This document shows positions 47,022-58,813 of a DNA stretch of 64,000 nt, one piece after another (the first letter of the stretch is position 1; every line of letters begins with the position of its first letter). Below the pieces are notes generated by a model. It had not been told where the DNA came from, did not search any database, and saw only the letters and a program-made list of their open reading frames with translations. A program made the position numbers and the translations under genes. This DNA comes from Collybia mongolica. Its lineage: Eukaryota > Basidiomycota > Agaricomycetes > Agaricales > Clitocybaceae. The stretch lies in contig JAAXNY010000012.1 in assembly GCA_013420905.1 (NCBI GenBank), forward strand, positions 124,001 to 188,000. Direction: 5' to 3'.

Positions 47022-50000
47022 CGGGAGGAAAGCGGTTATCGTTGAGCGGCATTGTTCTACATATAAGACAAATCGTGCCCACTTGTTTTCAAACATCGCC
47101 TGATTGATGTCGTCTTGCTGCGAACACAGAATGTGGGGTGCGGGGCTACGCTGGGATAGAAACACTCCTTTATGGGGCGCGGAAGCTTAAATGGGGTATC
47201 TTGCGGTGTAATCAAGCCCTACCGCCTGAACAGTATAAAAGCCCCAGCTATCAGCATGTGGCTAACGGAATCCGACGGAGCTTGATTCGGACTCGTCAGG
47301 GCGATTAACGGCCCTCCGTACCACCCAAAATGCGACGGAATGCGGAGGTTAAGGGCGTTGACGACTGTTGACGATGATGTGGTTCGGGAACAACCCGGTT
47401 CTCGGCCTTTTGCCCCTCTATTCAGTGACCTTGTCCTTCGGTCAACATTGATTTTCTCAATCAGGGTTAGTGTGAATCACTGTGATTCAATCATTAATCG
47501 CTTCTACTTCTCAGCTATGCGCCAACCTCAACACTGAGTAATGAGTAGGATTAGGGTGATGAAGATATTCAAGAAGAATCAATACAGCAATGAAGCAAAA
47601 TTTTTTTCTGGCATGTCCTCATTGCAAATTCGGGACGATTACGGGATAAAAATCTTCGCGAGGTCTATGTACGATCGGCAAAGCGCACACGCGTCCCTGA
47701 GAAGCCCCGAAGGCGGCGAGGCTGTAAAGCCATATGGCATTAACCCATCCTTTCACCTGTGACGATATGTAAGATAATTGACGACACTGGGGCCGAGGGC
47801 AGCATGTCGCCTGACATGGGATTCAAAGAGTTATAAGGAGGTAATTTCGATCATGATCAGGGGGGCAGTCCCGGGGATGACACAAGAAAGAAGTAAGCTT
47901 TGTTTTATCAGATCCTCGACTCGGAGGACGCTAGGTTCCATAATGCATAATCACTAACGAGCAGCAAAAGTTTAGGCTTTCAACGTAAACCTAAGCGAAC
48001 CTATAGAAAATAAATGGGCCCACTAGCGGTATTTTCCGTACTACAATGTTTTTCCGGAACCGAGTTGGGTTTGTTCAACTTCTCATGATGCTAAACCAAG
48101 ACGCTTCTCTCACACCACTACCCCATCAACTCGCTCGACAGCAGAGCACATAGGCCAGGAAGTAGCAGTCCACAAATCGTTACAAGGCTCCGGAACTGGG
48201 TTGGCCTCCTGATACACTGGAGTAGAGTGCATGTGCTTGGTATGATTATGGAAGCAGGCGGCGCCCTCAGTCTGGAAAGTTCCATAGGTCGAGTTCGCAA
48301 TAGTGTTGCCGTGATCAGCGGAAGATATTGACCCCAAGAGAAGTACACCTTCCGCCTTACTCGCCCCTCACACCTTTGCGGACCATCCCCCCCCCCCTGG
48401 CTCTCATCCTATCCAACACCTTGGCCCCCGAAAGCTCAAAACCCTATATCAACGATCACTGATAGTAATACCCCTGTGGAACGTAAACTGGGACTCGAAA
48501 AACCGGCCCACTGACACGAGGCAGGATGAGGAAACATGGTATTTAAGTGTAAGTACCTTTTGATAACGGCGGAGTGTATCACAAATGCAAAATGGAAAGC
48601 AAGTCGGCGGTTGCAGAGTTAGGTATCAGTTGTCCCAGTTTGGCATATCCGTTTTCCTAGGGTTGAAAGCATTGATCAAAACGAGACGCATAGTATCGCC
48701 CTTCAGAATCCGGCAAGTATTAACTATCTTTGGCGGGCCTGGGCCCTCGTATTTTCCGTGAAAATGCATTTCTCGCGACGGGAACCCCCCAACATGCTCC
48801 TCGGCGAAGAATATGAACCATTCTAGGCGCCGAAAATGGAAGTACTCGGTGGTTTAGCGCCGTGCTTGCATCGCTTACCCTTCTCGGCGTTATCAAGGTG
48901 GGTGTTATCAGGGCGAGAGTTATAATCTTGGCGCAAAAGCAGGGCGCCCGCCGTGGACTGGAAAGTCGATGGCTCGCGCTTGCGATGGCGATGCCGCGAC
49001 TAGTGGACGGCAATTTGTCTGCTTCGTGGATAACGTCATAGACAAATAAGTCTACCTCCCGTCTTCACCTACACCAGACCTCATCGAATATTCCGAACCC
49101 CTACCCCGAGAGATGGAACATCATGTTGGCCCGGGATTCGGGGTATCACCTCGGAAGCCATTGTGATCCCGAAGGAACGCAAGCTTAGGCCTGGATGATG
49201 GTCTATCAGCATGGGCAAGGATACCCTTGCGGTTCAATTGCGGTTGTATGCTCGAGTTATAGGGTTTGAGGACACTAGGTGTGACCGACGTAAAAAAAAA
49301 TTATTGAATCGTATAGGTTGATCTTACGAGGGCTTTACGTCTGTTACACCTTGTCACAAATCCACTGTAAGCATTATCCCCTTCCTCACTTACAAGGGTG
49401 AACGTTGCAGTGCCAAAAGGAAATTCATTATCGATCGGCAGCAACAAGACTTATGGCAAACATGGTAAGTCCGTTTCATCATGGAAGACGATCCTTATTG
49501 GTCAGTATTCTTATCCTTATTTTCTGCTCCTCATTTTCAAGTGTGCTTGCAAGACTGCCGTACATACACGCGATAGAGGTTCCCAATAACCAAGAGAACA
49601 TGGTCACAACATGTCGTTGCTCTTTGAGCAACGTTCGCAGCAATGAGCTCGTGACTCAATCCAGAAATTTCCGTCTTTCTCGAAAAAAAAAAAACCGCAA
49701 TTGATGGCGGCACGGGCTTAGCCAACTGACCCTACTAACCCCCGAACTTTCGCTGATTTATTTGACTGACACAAAAGACCAACCGACCCCAGTCAATCCA
49801 AAACCCATTTGACAGGTCAGTCACAACACTGTGACAAAGTGCCAGTCGTTCTGTTTCAAGTTGGGGATTCGAGTTGCTCACTTATTTCAGACGGCATCAA
49901 TAATGGTGCCAACCCCGGAAGGCGGCACATCTGTGTTTTAGACATAGCACTTCACGCTTGTTATCGGATTAAACCTTGTAATTCAACGCGCTGGTTTCCT

Positions 50001-50532
50001 TTTTGGGATGACGTGTCATGATTTTTATGAGTTCCGCCTTCGTACCATCCCTAATTACAGTGGTCACCCTCCAAACGGCAACGAGGCTTTTTTTCCAACA
50101 CAATCCATTTTAATGTGGTTCAAACACGAAATTAATTTCTTAAATGAAGCAGAGGCCACCTTCCACGGTACCGACCACAAAGGTCCCTGAGGGCTTCATT
50201 CTGGGGTCGTAGTTGGGTATATAAACAGAACCCAGGAAAAATCCCCGCCCCCTAGGACCTCCCATGAACCAGTTGTGCGTGCACTCCAACACATGTACAC
50301 TATGTTTACTCTCTAACACCTTAGAGCAGCCTAAACTCGACTCACATCGACCTTTTTCAACATATCATATCAATCCTAGGCGGAATAATTCCCTTGTAAG
50401 CCAGAGCTCATATTTACTCGTTCATCCATGGGCCTACTGTAACTTATAACTTCACCCGATACATTTAGTGGAAATGTCCCCCCTCTACCGAATGACTGTC
50501 AGTATGCTAATGAACAATTCAGCTGTGGCTGG
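47022..50532. other. Gene-poor 3.5 kb stretch
   Basis: No frame above about 100 codons has motifs. A minus frame at 48110-48337 and one at 48720-49013 were examined without result. The right end may contain a 5' exon of the C2H2 gene (an ATG at 50264 opens 45 codons before a GTAAGC donor), but its phase does not fit the downstream exon. Confidence 0.4.
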
Positions 50533-50823
50533 ATGGGCTGCACAATGGTGTCTTTCAGAAGACCCCAATTTCCATGGGAGGCCGATGCTACGCAAGCACA
50601 GGTGGAGTTTCAGCACGCAGTGAGGGACCATATCAAATCTCACATGGACAACTCAAACCATTGTCATTGGGGAAATTGTCAACAATCCCTTTCGGACAAG
50701 CGAGTGTTGGAGAGGCATATATTTACTATCCATCTGGGTGCACAGCACGAATGTCAAGTTTGTAGGAAGATTTTCAACCGGAAGTCGACTTTGACAAGGC
50801 ATAGGCGTCACTTTAGGCATTAG
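50533..50823 (+). CDS. C2H2 zinc finger protein, 5' end uncertain
   Basis: The frame is open from about 50477, just after a TTTAG acceptor, to a TAG at 50823. The first internal ATG is at 50533 (96 residues). Three fingers are visible: a partial first one (CGWMGC upstream of the ATG, with HAVRDH after it), CHWGNCQQSLSDKRVLERH followed by FTIH, and a classical CQVCRKIFNRKSTLTRHRRH. The upstream CGWMGC argues that the real gene begins in an earlier exon that I could not join in frame. It is paralogous to the protein at 58400-58813, sharing the RDH-x-x-SH and C-x4-C...ERHI-x-x-(I/V)H pattern. A DNA-binding role is likely; targets are unknown. Confidence 0.6.
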   Translation: MGCTMVSFRRPQFPWEADATQAQVEFQHAVRDHIKSHMDNSNHCHWGNCQQSLSDKRVLERHIFTIHLGAQHECQVCRKIFNRKSTLTRHRRHFRH

Positions 50824-53800
50824 GCAGGTTATATTATACGAATCCCAATATTAAATATCGGTCCCGAGATTTTTGAAATGGAGTATTAAGTCGTCTCCCA
50901 GATAACCGGCTTCACTACCTGACCCGAGAAATGAAATGGCCCTTGACGTGTGAGTTTACTGAACCCCAATGGCCCATTAATTCGTCTGAGATATATGGAA
51001 GTAGGGTGGTGGAGGATTTCAATGACAACTTTCGGGGGAAATGCGTCCATGTAGCCCCCTCCATCGAAAAGCACAACTGCCCCCCCAATATGTCACGCTT
51101 GAGTGTCCCCGAACCAGCAGATATTCCACCCCCTCCAGTAGCTCTGTCAATCCAGCCGACTCCCGAATGTAATGGCAATACGCCGATTTGAGTGTACCAT
51201 CAATGGCCATGATGATTACATAATCTTCTGTAGTCTGGCTATTGTGGGAGGTGATTAGCGCATGTTTAAGCGTCAACAATGGACAAAAAGACTTACCAAC
51301 AACGTAGAAGGACGCCTCACAACGTATACCGTGATGGCGACTAAAACCATCTTCCTGGAGCTTCCGCGGCAAGATAAATCCGAGTCTCCCAGCCTCCGAA
51401 AGTAGGTTCTTTGGAAGGGTGGTCCCATCGGCCCTCAGTAGTCGATAGGCATTTGCGGTGAACAGTGCATTTCCTTTTACACAGGTGTTTAAATAGAGCC
51501 AGGAAGGTGGAAGACCTTGCGCACGGTCGACCTCCCGAACTGCACGTTGGCCGGAACGTAGCTGTGGACAGATAAGTTTTAATCATCTCCAGGTCATGAA
51601 AGAAAGAGGATCACACCTGGAGCTTCGAAACGATTTCTCAATGTGCAGAGCCTGCGAATACAGGCGAGAAGGAGGTGTCTTCTAACAGAAGATTGTGGAG
51701 TATAGATAGGGCGAGTGGGATCTGCTGTGTGCCCCGAGGATGTGGTGGGGGAGGTGGGGGAGGCTGAGGTGGTAATATGCGCATGATACATGAACAAGGC
51801 GAGGAAGATGATAGCATGGGCCAAGGTGAAGAGCAGATGGGGCGAGGATGGAAGGGATGCAGAACTCTGACCTAGTTAGAATATATGAAGAATATACAGC
51901 CTTGAACAATGCTGCCGATGAGCGACGTCTCTTGCTTCCCCTACTGGTCTAGGTTATGGTCGCCACCCCGACATCCCTAATCTACTCATGCTAGCCACTG
52001 ACTACGCCGAGTGAATCGGGAGCCATGGCGTTGCGATCGTCATCCATGGCATCGAGTCCTTTTATGAACTTCTGTAACTTTATCAATCGAAGAAGGATCG
52101 GATCACACGCATTCGAGTTCACCTGTGGGGTGCATCGAGGATCTACCACGATGTAATTGATCGTACAAAATCACATAGAATCACTCCCCGAAGGTTTTCA
52201 AGCACGTGCAAGAATTCTGAAAGGGATGCATGTAGAGACCCGGATGGAGAGTAGGTATTGGTGTCTGTATGTCCTTGTGGATAGGGAAGTATCCGTCGAG
52301 AAGTGTCTTGGCGGCCTTGAAAAAGGATAGGAGTCAGATATTGGTGCAGAGGGAGGCGAAATGTAGAGGAAAGACGAAAGTAGACGAGGAACGAAGGACG
52401 GACAGAGCATGAATAAGAATAGACATGAACTTACCCTCCTGCCTGTATCGTCGTTGATACATGGCAGCGGCTGCATATTTTCTTCTGCATTGTTTCTGTG
52501 ATCCAAAGGAATCAGAGAAAGAGTTCGATTTGAACGGCACTAAATCGACATCCGACGTCGATTAAATTGAACCATATATCTTGCTGTTACGCTCACATGA
52601 GCCATCGCAGTGTAATCAATACTGAAATTCCACACTCACTAAGCGATCAACGAGAAAATAATCGCCCTTATCATCTTTTGTCGATGCTCTTGACAATGGG
52701 CAGAGTAGCGGCGAGTGTATGCTTTGTGACGTGGCAGTCTCTATGCTTGTGGGGGATGTGCGCTTACACGGGATCAAGGCGTCAAGGCGCCAAATGTGGT
52801 AGTCCAGCTATCATGTGCCGTACACAGGCAGAAGGGCAATAAACGCAACTAGGAGAGAAGTTATGAGCGTAAGAGGGTAAATGGGCAAGGTGAAGCGCAC
52901 TCTGTGAATGAAGGGAATAATTGGCTGGAAAACGCATTGTTCGCCACGCGATCATGGCCATTGTCCGGAATTAGAAATGAATGATGTTGCCGCCGCAGTA
53001 TTAAAGAATAGGGGTAAAATCAATTGGGATGTTACTTACTTTGCGCAAATGCTTTGAGAGAGATACGGATTGTTGGGAGTTGGGGTTCACGTGGCATTCG
53101 TGATATTGATAAGAAAAGAATACATGCAGGCAATGATCAGACATGGACGTCCGTATTTATCGGCGTTAAGGTCAAAATGACCCTGATAACGAGGACAATA
53201 AGAGACGTTACTACAATGTATACAACTGTCTAGGAATGGGAGGACTAGGGAATAAGAGGGAAATGGTAAAACGCGACGAAATCACAAACCGATTATGGAA
53301 CGGATCTTTCTGTAATGTTTTATGGCAACATTAGCTGCACGTATTCCTTTCAGCCCCGGATGAAGAAGAAGCGTATATCCACACATCTCAGGGCAAGCCA
53401 CGTCCCCAGCTTAATGAGAGCCTACCTGAGCGAAATTCGGGCAGCATCGTCTTGATTATATCATGGTAAGGTCCTTATAGTCGCAGGGTCTGTCAAACGA
53501 CACGAGGTGGAATAAGCCGGTCTGTCATTGAGTTATTCCCGACCAATCACTATGGAGTAAGAGGAACAATAACATCTTACGATTAGCACGCCGTAAAAGC
53601 ACACACTTCTGCTACCCTAGACCGCCTCGCGGGAGCCTGTTAGCCCGGTACAGAAGGTACCTGCAGGCCCCAGCATATGGCATTTTGAGGTGTCGTTCAA
53701 GTTGTCTACGATCGACAGAACTCCTGTAGTGAGAAGTACGCACCGGGGGTACGCAGGAGCAAAATCGAAATAGATGGTGTGGCATCAGGGTTTTGCTAAT

Positions 53801-55130
53801 GTGTAGTCAGATTATCTATCAAATGAGCGTGAATGCAAATCCAGGACAGACGTGGCATTGTTTTTTAGTCACGACTCACTACTAAGTAGGGTTCAGGCGA
53901 TGTAATTACACGTGATGTTCAAACATGATCAAGTGATTTCAGCTATCGAGCCAATTCTTCCTCGTTTTCCGGTTAAAAACCATGATGATTATGTACGGTC
54001 AATTTGGAAGGACCACCAGAGCCACAACACAAGACGATGGAAAGTTACTATGCATTATCCGAGGTTCGTGTTGAAGTAGGCGAGTATGACTTTTCTCTTT
54101 ATCTCTTTGTGCAAATCTTTCAAACGAACTCATAATTTCTTTCTTTATCTTTGCTCAATAGTGCACATATATACCTACCTACTGCCTCCTTGACTATTGG
54201 TTTGATCCGCTGCCCATGTGACTATGCTTCACGCATGCCAGCATTTTCCTGCCCATGCGCCTTCAACAGTACCGTATCTGCCTGACATTTACTCCGCATA
54301 CGCGCATTCGTGAGTGTATATCGTATTTTTACCGACTTCTAACCTCACCCCAAGACTCGTTGCTGAGATTAATCTCTTCCCGTTTTCTTAGAAAATTAAC
54401 TGTTCTGAGGGCGCGCGTCCAAATGCCCCTTACCTCGTGTGACGTGAATAAATCAACGCGTACTGTACACTCTAATTGCTATACGGTCACAGAGTAGCTC
54501 ACTAGAGCCTACAAATCTACGCCGTCAACTCCAAACGCCTTAAATACTCTACCAGGTAATTATGGTCAGTTCTCCTATACTACGCGACAAACTAATACCC
54601 GTTTTCCCGTCCCTTTGTTCAGTGTAATCAATGATTTTGCGCGCTTCAAGCCAGATTACGTGGCTGGATAAATATACGCACCCATGCAAAATGCCCCAGC
54701 GTGCCACACACTCTTCGTAAACGTTATCATTCGTCCATCGCTTGTAGTTTGTCATGCTCATCAAAAATGGGTATATTAGGGCTTTTTAGGTGTGATCCTC
54801 TTTCTACACGAGAGCTTCCCCTGGAGCCCACATATGCCCCATGCATATTTCAGGTGCGGTGCCATCTTATTTGTATGGCCATCTCAACCTGCCTCAAGCG
54901 ATACCTCATGAACCGTATATGCCGTTGAGATATTTCGATTGTCTATGTCAGCGTCTCTTGTCTGGGGGCTCGGACTTAGTGCGGGAGGGACACTTTTGGA
55001 CTGGCCGGCGTCTGGGCTTTGTAGCTCGCGATTGCCGCTGTCTTTCCAACGTGATTAAATGCGTTATATGTACTCGAATATACCTGATATGCTATGTAAG
55101 TTTTTAACCCGAAATGAATGCATTGTTTCT
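50824..55130. other. Gene-poor 4.3 kb stretch
   Basis: Short frames on both strands (51019-51372 and 51594-51824 minus, 54255-54497 plus) lack motifs and mostly start on non-ATG codons. No RNA gene or mobile element is recognised. Confidence 0.4.
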
Positions 55131-56264
55131 TCAATCCCATAAGATGCTAAGCCTGCTCTTCAGCTCAAAAATAGTTGGCCGATGTTTCGGAACTCGATTC
55201 CAGCATTCCCGTACCACCTCCCACATCTTGTCCGATTCAACTTCTCCAGAGTAGGGATGTTTACCATGTACAATGCTGTTGATGACCAACCAAGAGTATT
55301 TACGAGAAGAATATGGGATATTTCCTGTGAGTAGCTAAATTAAACTCAGTTCTCAGTAAGTTTGCGTACGAGATCGGGCGTACCTCATAGAAAGTGCATC
55401 CAAACGCCCAAATATCGGATGCGAGCGTAGGACCAACAGCAGACGAGGATTCAGATTCATCTTGAAGGAGCTCTGGGGCCATCCAACGAAGAGTCCCGAC
55501 CATACCTGCGTCGTTTGTGGTGTTTCCAGACGACCCAACAGCATCTTCGAGGACCCTAGAAAGCCCAAAGTCGCTCAATACACCCTCCCGAGAGTCGTTA
55601 ACAAGCACGTTGGCCTGTAATATATCCCTCAAAAATTATTCTGATTTTAAGAGAAACGTGTCAACTCACCCCTTTTATATCGCCATGAATGACGGCTGGT
55701 CTCCTACTATGAAGATAGCAGAGTCCCTCGATCAGGCCCCTAATCTGTATGACGATGAATACTAAAGCTTTCGCGAACTGCTTTCGACTTGCCACTCGAA
55801 GCCGTCCATTTTTGGGGCAATTACTAAGGTACGAAGGGGCATCGCCACGAGCATACCAAGCCATCACGATGGATGGACGATAACCTAAATGGAATGAAAT
55901 ACCAAAGTACTCCGCAACGTTGGGGTGATTGAGTTTGCTGATGACGGCAACCTCTCGATTGAGCCTCTAAAAACATCATTCAATTAGCTAAACATAGACG
56001 CTAATTGATTGGCGCAACCTTTTTTGCCCTCGAAAGATCGTCTTTGTGCTGTGTGCGAGCACGCAGAACTTTGATGGCGACCTGAACGAATCTTAATAAA
56101 CAGAAAGGAACTATCTGCGTTGGACTTGCCTTGCACGACCCACGAGAGTCAACAATATCGCCCAGGTAAATGTCAGAAAAACCACCAAATGCCATAGGTT
56201 CTATAGCAACGTTCTGAATAATCGACGATAAATCGGGATGACTTGTTTCTCGTCGTTGGAGCAT
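55131..56264 (-). CDS. Small TKL-like protein kinase, copy 2
   Basis: Six exons (56264-56130, 56081-56019, 55966-55796, 55744-55670, 55614-55384, 55334-55131) give 292 residues. Kinase motifs are complete: FGGFSDIYLGD loop, VAIKVLRA (Lys49), IHGDIKGAN (Asp145), LSDFGLSR (Asp163), MAPELL, SDIWAFGCTFYE, then LLTGNIPYSSRKYSW and ECWNRVPKHRPTIFELK. It is paralogous to copies at 38 and 63 kb with the same exon boundaries. The first intron has a consensus GC donor (AAG|GCAAGT), is 48 nt, a multiple of three and stop free. The last exon uses the TTTAG acceptor at 55335, which restores LLTGNIPY; the CACAG site 9 nt further in would shift the frame. Confidence 0.87.
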
Positions 56265-58399
56265 ATTTGCAAGGACAAGAAGACCTCTTGGGAGATATCT
56301 TGGTGTGGTGATACAGACTGTGTTCTTGTAGTAACATGTTCGACCTTAAGTTTGAGGCTTATAAGGACATACTTCAGGCCACACACGAAGGTGATCTCAT
56401 TCAAAGGGCGCCTTTCGTATCTCTGTCTCGGTGGCCATCAGAAAGGCTCCAGGAAATGAACACTTGAGGGGCAGGGCTATACCAAATTCCCCATCGAAGA
56501 GCTGAAATGTCCGTATTTTCACGAGATAGTGGCCCAGAGTGTGAGGGAGACAGCCTATTGCGTCAATCCACCTAACGCGAAAGTGGATACTGGGGTGCCT
56601 ATATGCAGTCTTGATTGTTGTGATCGTGGTCTGTGGTCACTGCGTGGTCGCCGAAATAGACGCGCTAAACATCACGTGTCCGATGCCACGGAGCCACGAG
56701 TCGCCAACTTTCAATTTCACATTTCTTTCAACCAGATATTAGAGTCCTGTGTACTTGAACTCACCGATGAAGGAAGCGCGCCCTCGAGGCCGTCCTGAAT
56801 AGGTGGTTGCTGCATAAATATGATGGGGTCATGTTGGAATCGTGGGAGGTGGATGAACATGGGCACAAGAGTGGTTTTCTGATTGCACGGAGAAGTAACG
56901 AAGAAATTAGAACACAGGCAATATAGTATGCGCACAGATTCTTCGCGTGGACCACCGTGCACCTAGGTTCAAAAAGGGCATCTTAATACAAGGTAATAAT
57001 CGCTCACACTGTTCAGGATGGTACATCACAATGAGGTCGGAAAGAACAACCACCGACGTGGCTGCGGAGGGCCAGATTCATAGTTCAGATGAGGCAGCTG
57101 AGTGAGAACCGGTAAAGAAACGTTTGGGATAATGGAAAACATGGAGAATTTAGAATTCGCAGTAATCTTCTCATCACCACTGCAAGAGTTCGTCGGACAC
57201 GGTCCGACCCCGTATTGAGCTTCTGTACAATGCCACGCGGGACTCTGTAATTGGGATATGTCATGTCTGAATCCAAAGCAACCTCAGCCTCGATGCGGAT
57301 TTTTGTCAATATAGCCGCCAACCCATGAACTGTCGTCAGGAGTGTTCCCGCCGGCATAATTTTTGTTCCGTCCAATGCGCCCCGCACTGCAAGATCCCCC
57401 GGGCTATAGGAAGGATGTTGCACTGACCACAGGTCGCACGAGAATTCATGTAATATCGCATCATGGCTTTCTCCCTCATAAATCATGACCACGTAAACTA
57501 CGGTCACAAGGTACTGCACAAGGATTAGAATGGTGGTGTGGGCAGCTGGTCTACGCGGTCCTGATACTGGTACGTAAAAATGAAATCGGCGATCTGAAAG
57601 TCTTGTCCATTTGAGCCGATAGTAGAAACGGTTGTGGTGATTTGAAACGGTATGGCATCTAGGTGGGTAATGCCCACATAATTTATGCTATGATACATAT
57701 CAAAACGGAGGCGAGGTTCTGAAAAACTGGTTCACGGGCTGCTATTTTAGACAGTTTCGGGCTGGCACATGGCCCCGTCGGAACAATGGCAAGATATTCT
57801 TCTTAGCGTAGTTTGTGAGTGCAAGGTGGAGACCTCCCAGTATTCGAACAGCCCCTACGGTTGAAGAGAAGCCCAAGTCGCGGAGCTTAAAGTACGGGTC
57901 CTTTAAAAAACCAAGATCAAGGTGACGATGGACTTCGTTTTATTTCCTCAAGACTACCTCTATAAATAGAGGAATGAGCTTTACTTCTTAATGGGGTTTA
58001 GAGTGGTCGTGGCTTTCCCTGAGTCTCCAGGTGTTAAGTGGTGACCACCGCCAAGCTACCTTTTTAGTTGGTGGTCAATCTCTAAGTGGGCGTGGTCAGT
58101 GGTCAGATACAAAAGGCGCCTATTGGGGACATGTCGTTGACCACTCGATAAATGAATACTGCGACGGGAGGCATTATGAGTTGTACAAATACTCGCAGGA
58201 TGCAACATAGCCCTTACCGATGAATACACCAGCGAGCCACCCGTAAGCGTCCATACTCTCTGCGCTATTCAGTTCATATTTGACTTACGCTTTGAGCTAG
58301 AGACGAACCCCACATGGCTTTATTCGCCCAGAGAATGGTGTCTGAACCTAGCATAATTATTGGCGAGTAAGTTAAGGATTGCCATATTCGTGTCTCTCC
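56265..58399. other. Gene-poor 2.1 kb stretch
   Basis: A minus frame at 57085-57519 (144 codons) has unremarkable, fairly gene-like composition but no motif, and its start is not convincing. A short direct-repeat-like stretch (GGTGGTCA, GTGGTCAGTGGTCAG) lies near 58070-58110. Confidence 0.35.
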
Positions 58400-58813
58400 A
58401 TGCTCACCTCGTCTAGATTTATCCACCAACATGGCCCATTGCCCGGGCCCGGCTCTCCTTCTGTCGTTCCACCAGATTTTCAGTTCCAAAGGGGCGAGTG
58501 TGTGTGCAGTTGGGGAACCTGCAAGGAGGTTTTACGCTGTACGCGAATCGAACACTGGGATCAAGATGACTCACAAGCAATATTGCGGTTCCAACACCGA
58601 GTCCGAGATCATTGCTTGTCGCACATAAGGACAGACGGTTATGAGATGTGTTTGTGGAGGAATTGCGACGAAAAGAAAACTTTGCGAGAGGATACTCGAA
58701 GCATGGAACGGCACATACATTCCGTTCATCTGAAATCCCGGGTCTTTTGCAAATGTGGGGTGGAGTTTACTAGGGTCTCATCACTGCAAAGGCATCAGAG
58801 AAAATGTTCTTGA
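58400..58813 (+). CDS. C2H2 zinc finger protein, paralogue of the 50.5 kb gene
   Basis: One open frame of 137 residues from the ATG at 58400 to TGA. After a Pro-rich start (HQHGPLPGPGSPSVVPPD), three fingers follow. The first two are atypical with C-x4-C spacing: CVCSWGTC with RVRDHCLSH, and CLWRNCDEK with SMERHIHSVH. The last, CKCGVEFTRVSSLQRHQRKC, has C-x-C and ends with a cysteine. The same arrangement is found at 50533-50823. The TTG-opened extension further upstream was not used. It may be a DNA-binding protein with a reduced architecture; an upstream exon cannot be excluded. Confidence 0.62.
   Translation: MLTSSRFIHQHGPLPGPGSPSVVPPDFQFQRGECVCSWGTCKEVLRCTRIEHWDQDDSQAILRFQHRVRDHCLSHIRTDGYEMCLWRNCDEKKTLREDTRSMERHIHSVHLKSRVFCKCGVEFTRVSSLQRHQRKCS

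Noticed and set aside
47022..47165. N-terminal extension of carnitine acetyltransferase
   Set aside because: The extended frame opens on GTG, and the first family-conserved residues begin after the ATG at 47021.
50264..50449. First exon of the 50.5 kb C2H2 gene
   Set aside because: The ATG frame and GTAAGC donor end in phase 0, but the downstream exon needs another phase, so the join gives a stop.
53000..54000. CRISPR array or bacterial-type operons anywhere in the window
   Set aside because: No regular repeats with spacers were seen, and gene structure is spliced and eukaryotic throughout.
57085..57519. 144-codon minus frame as a gene
   Set aside because: No recognisable domain or splice partner, and the start is not convincing.
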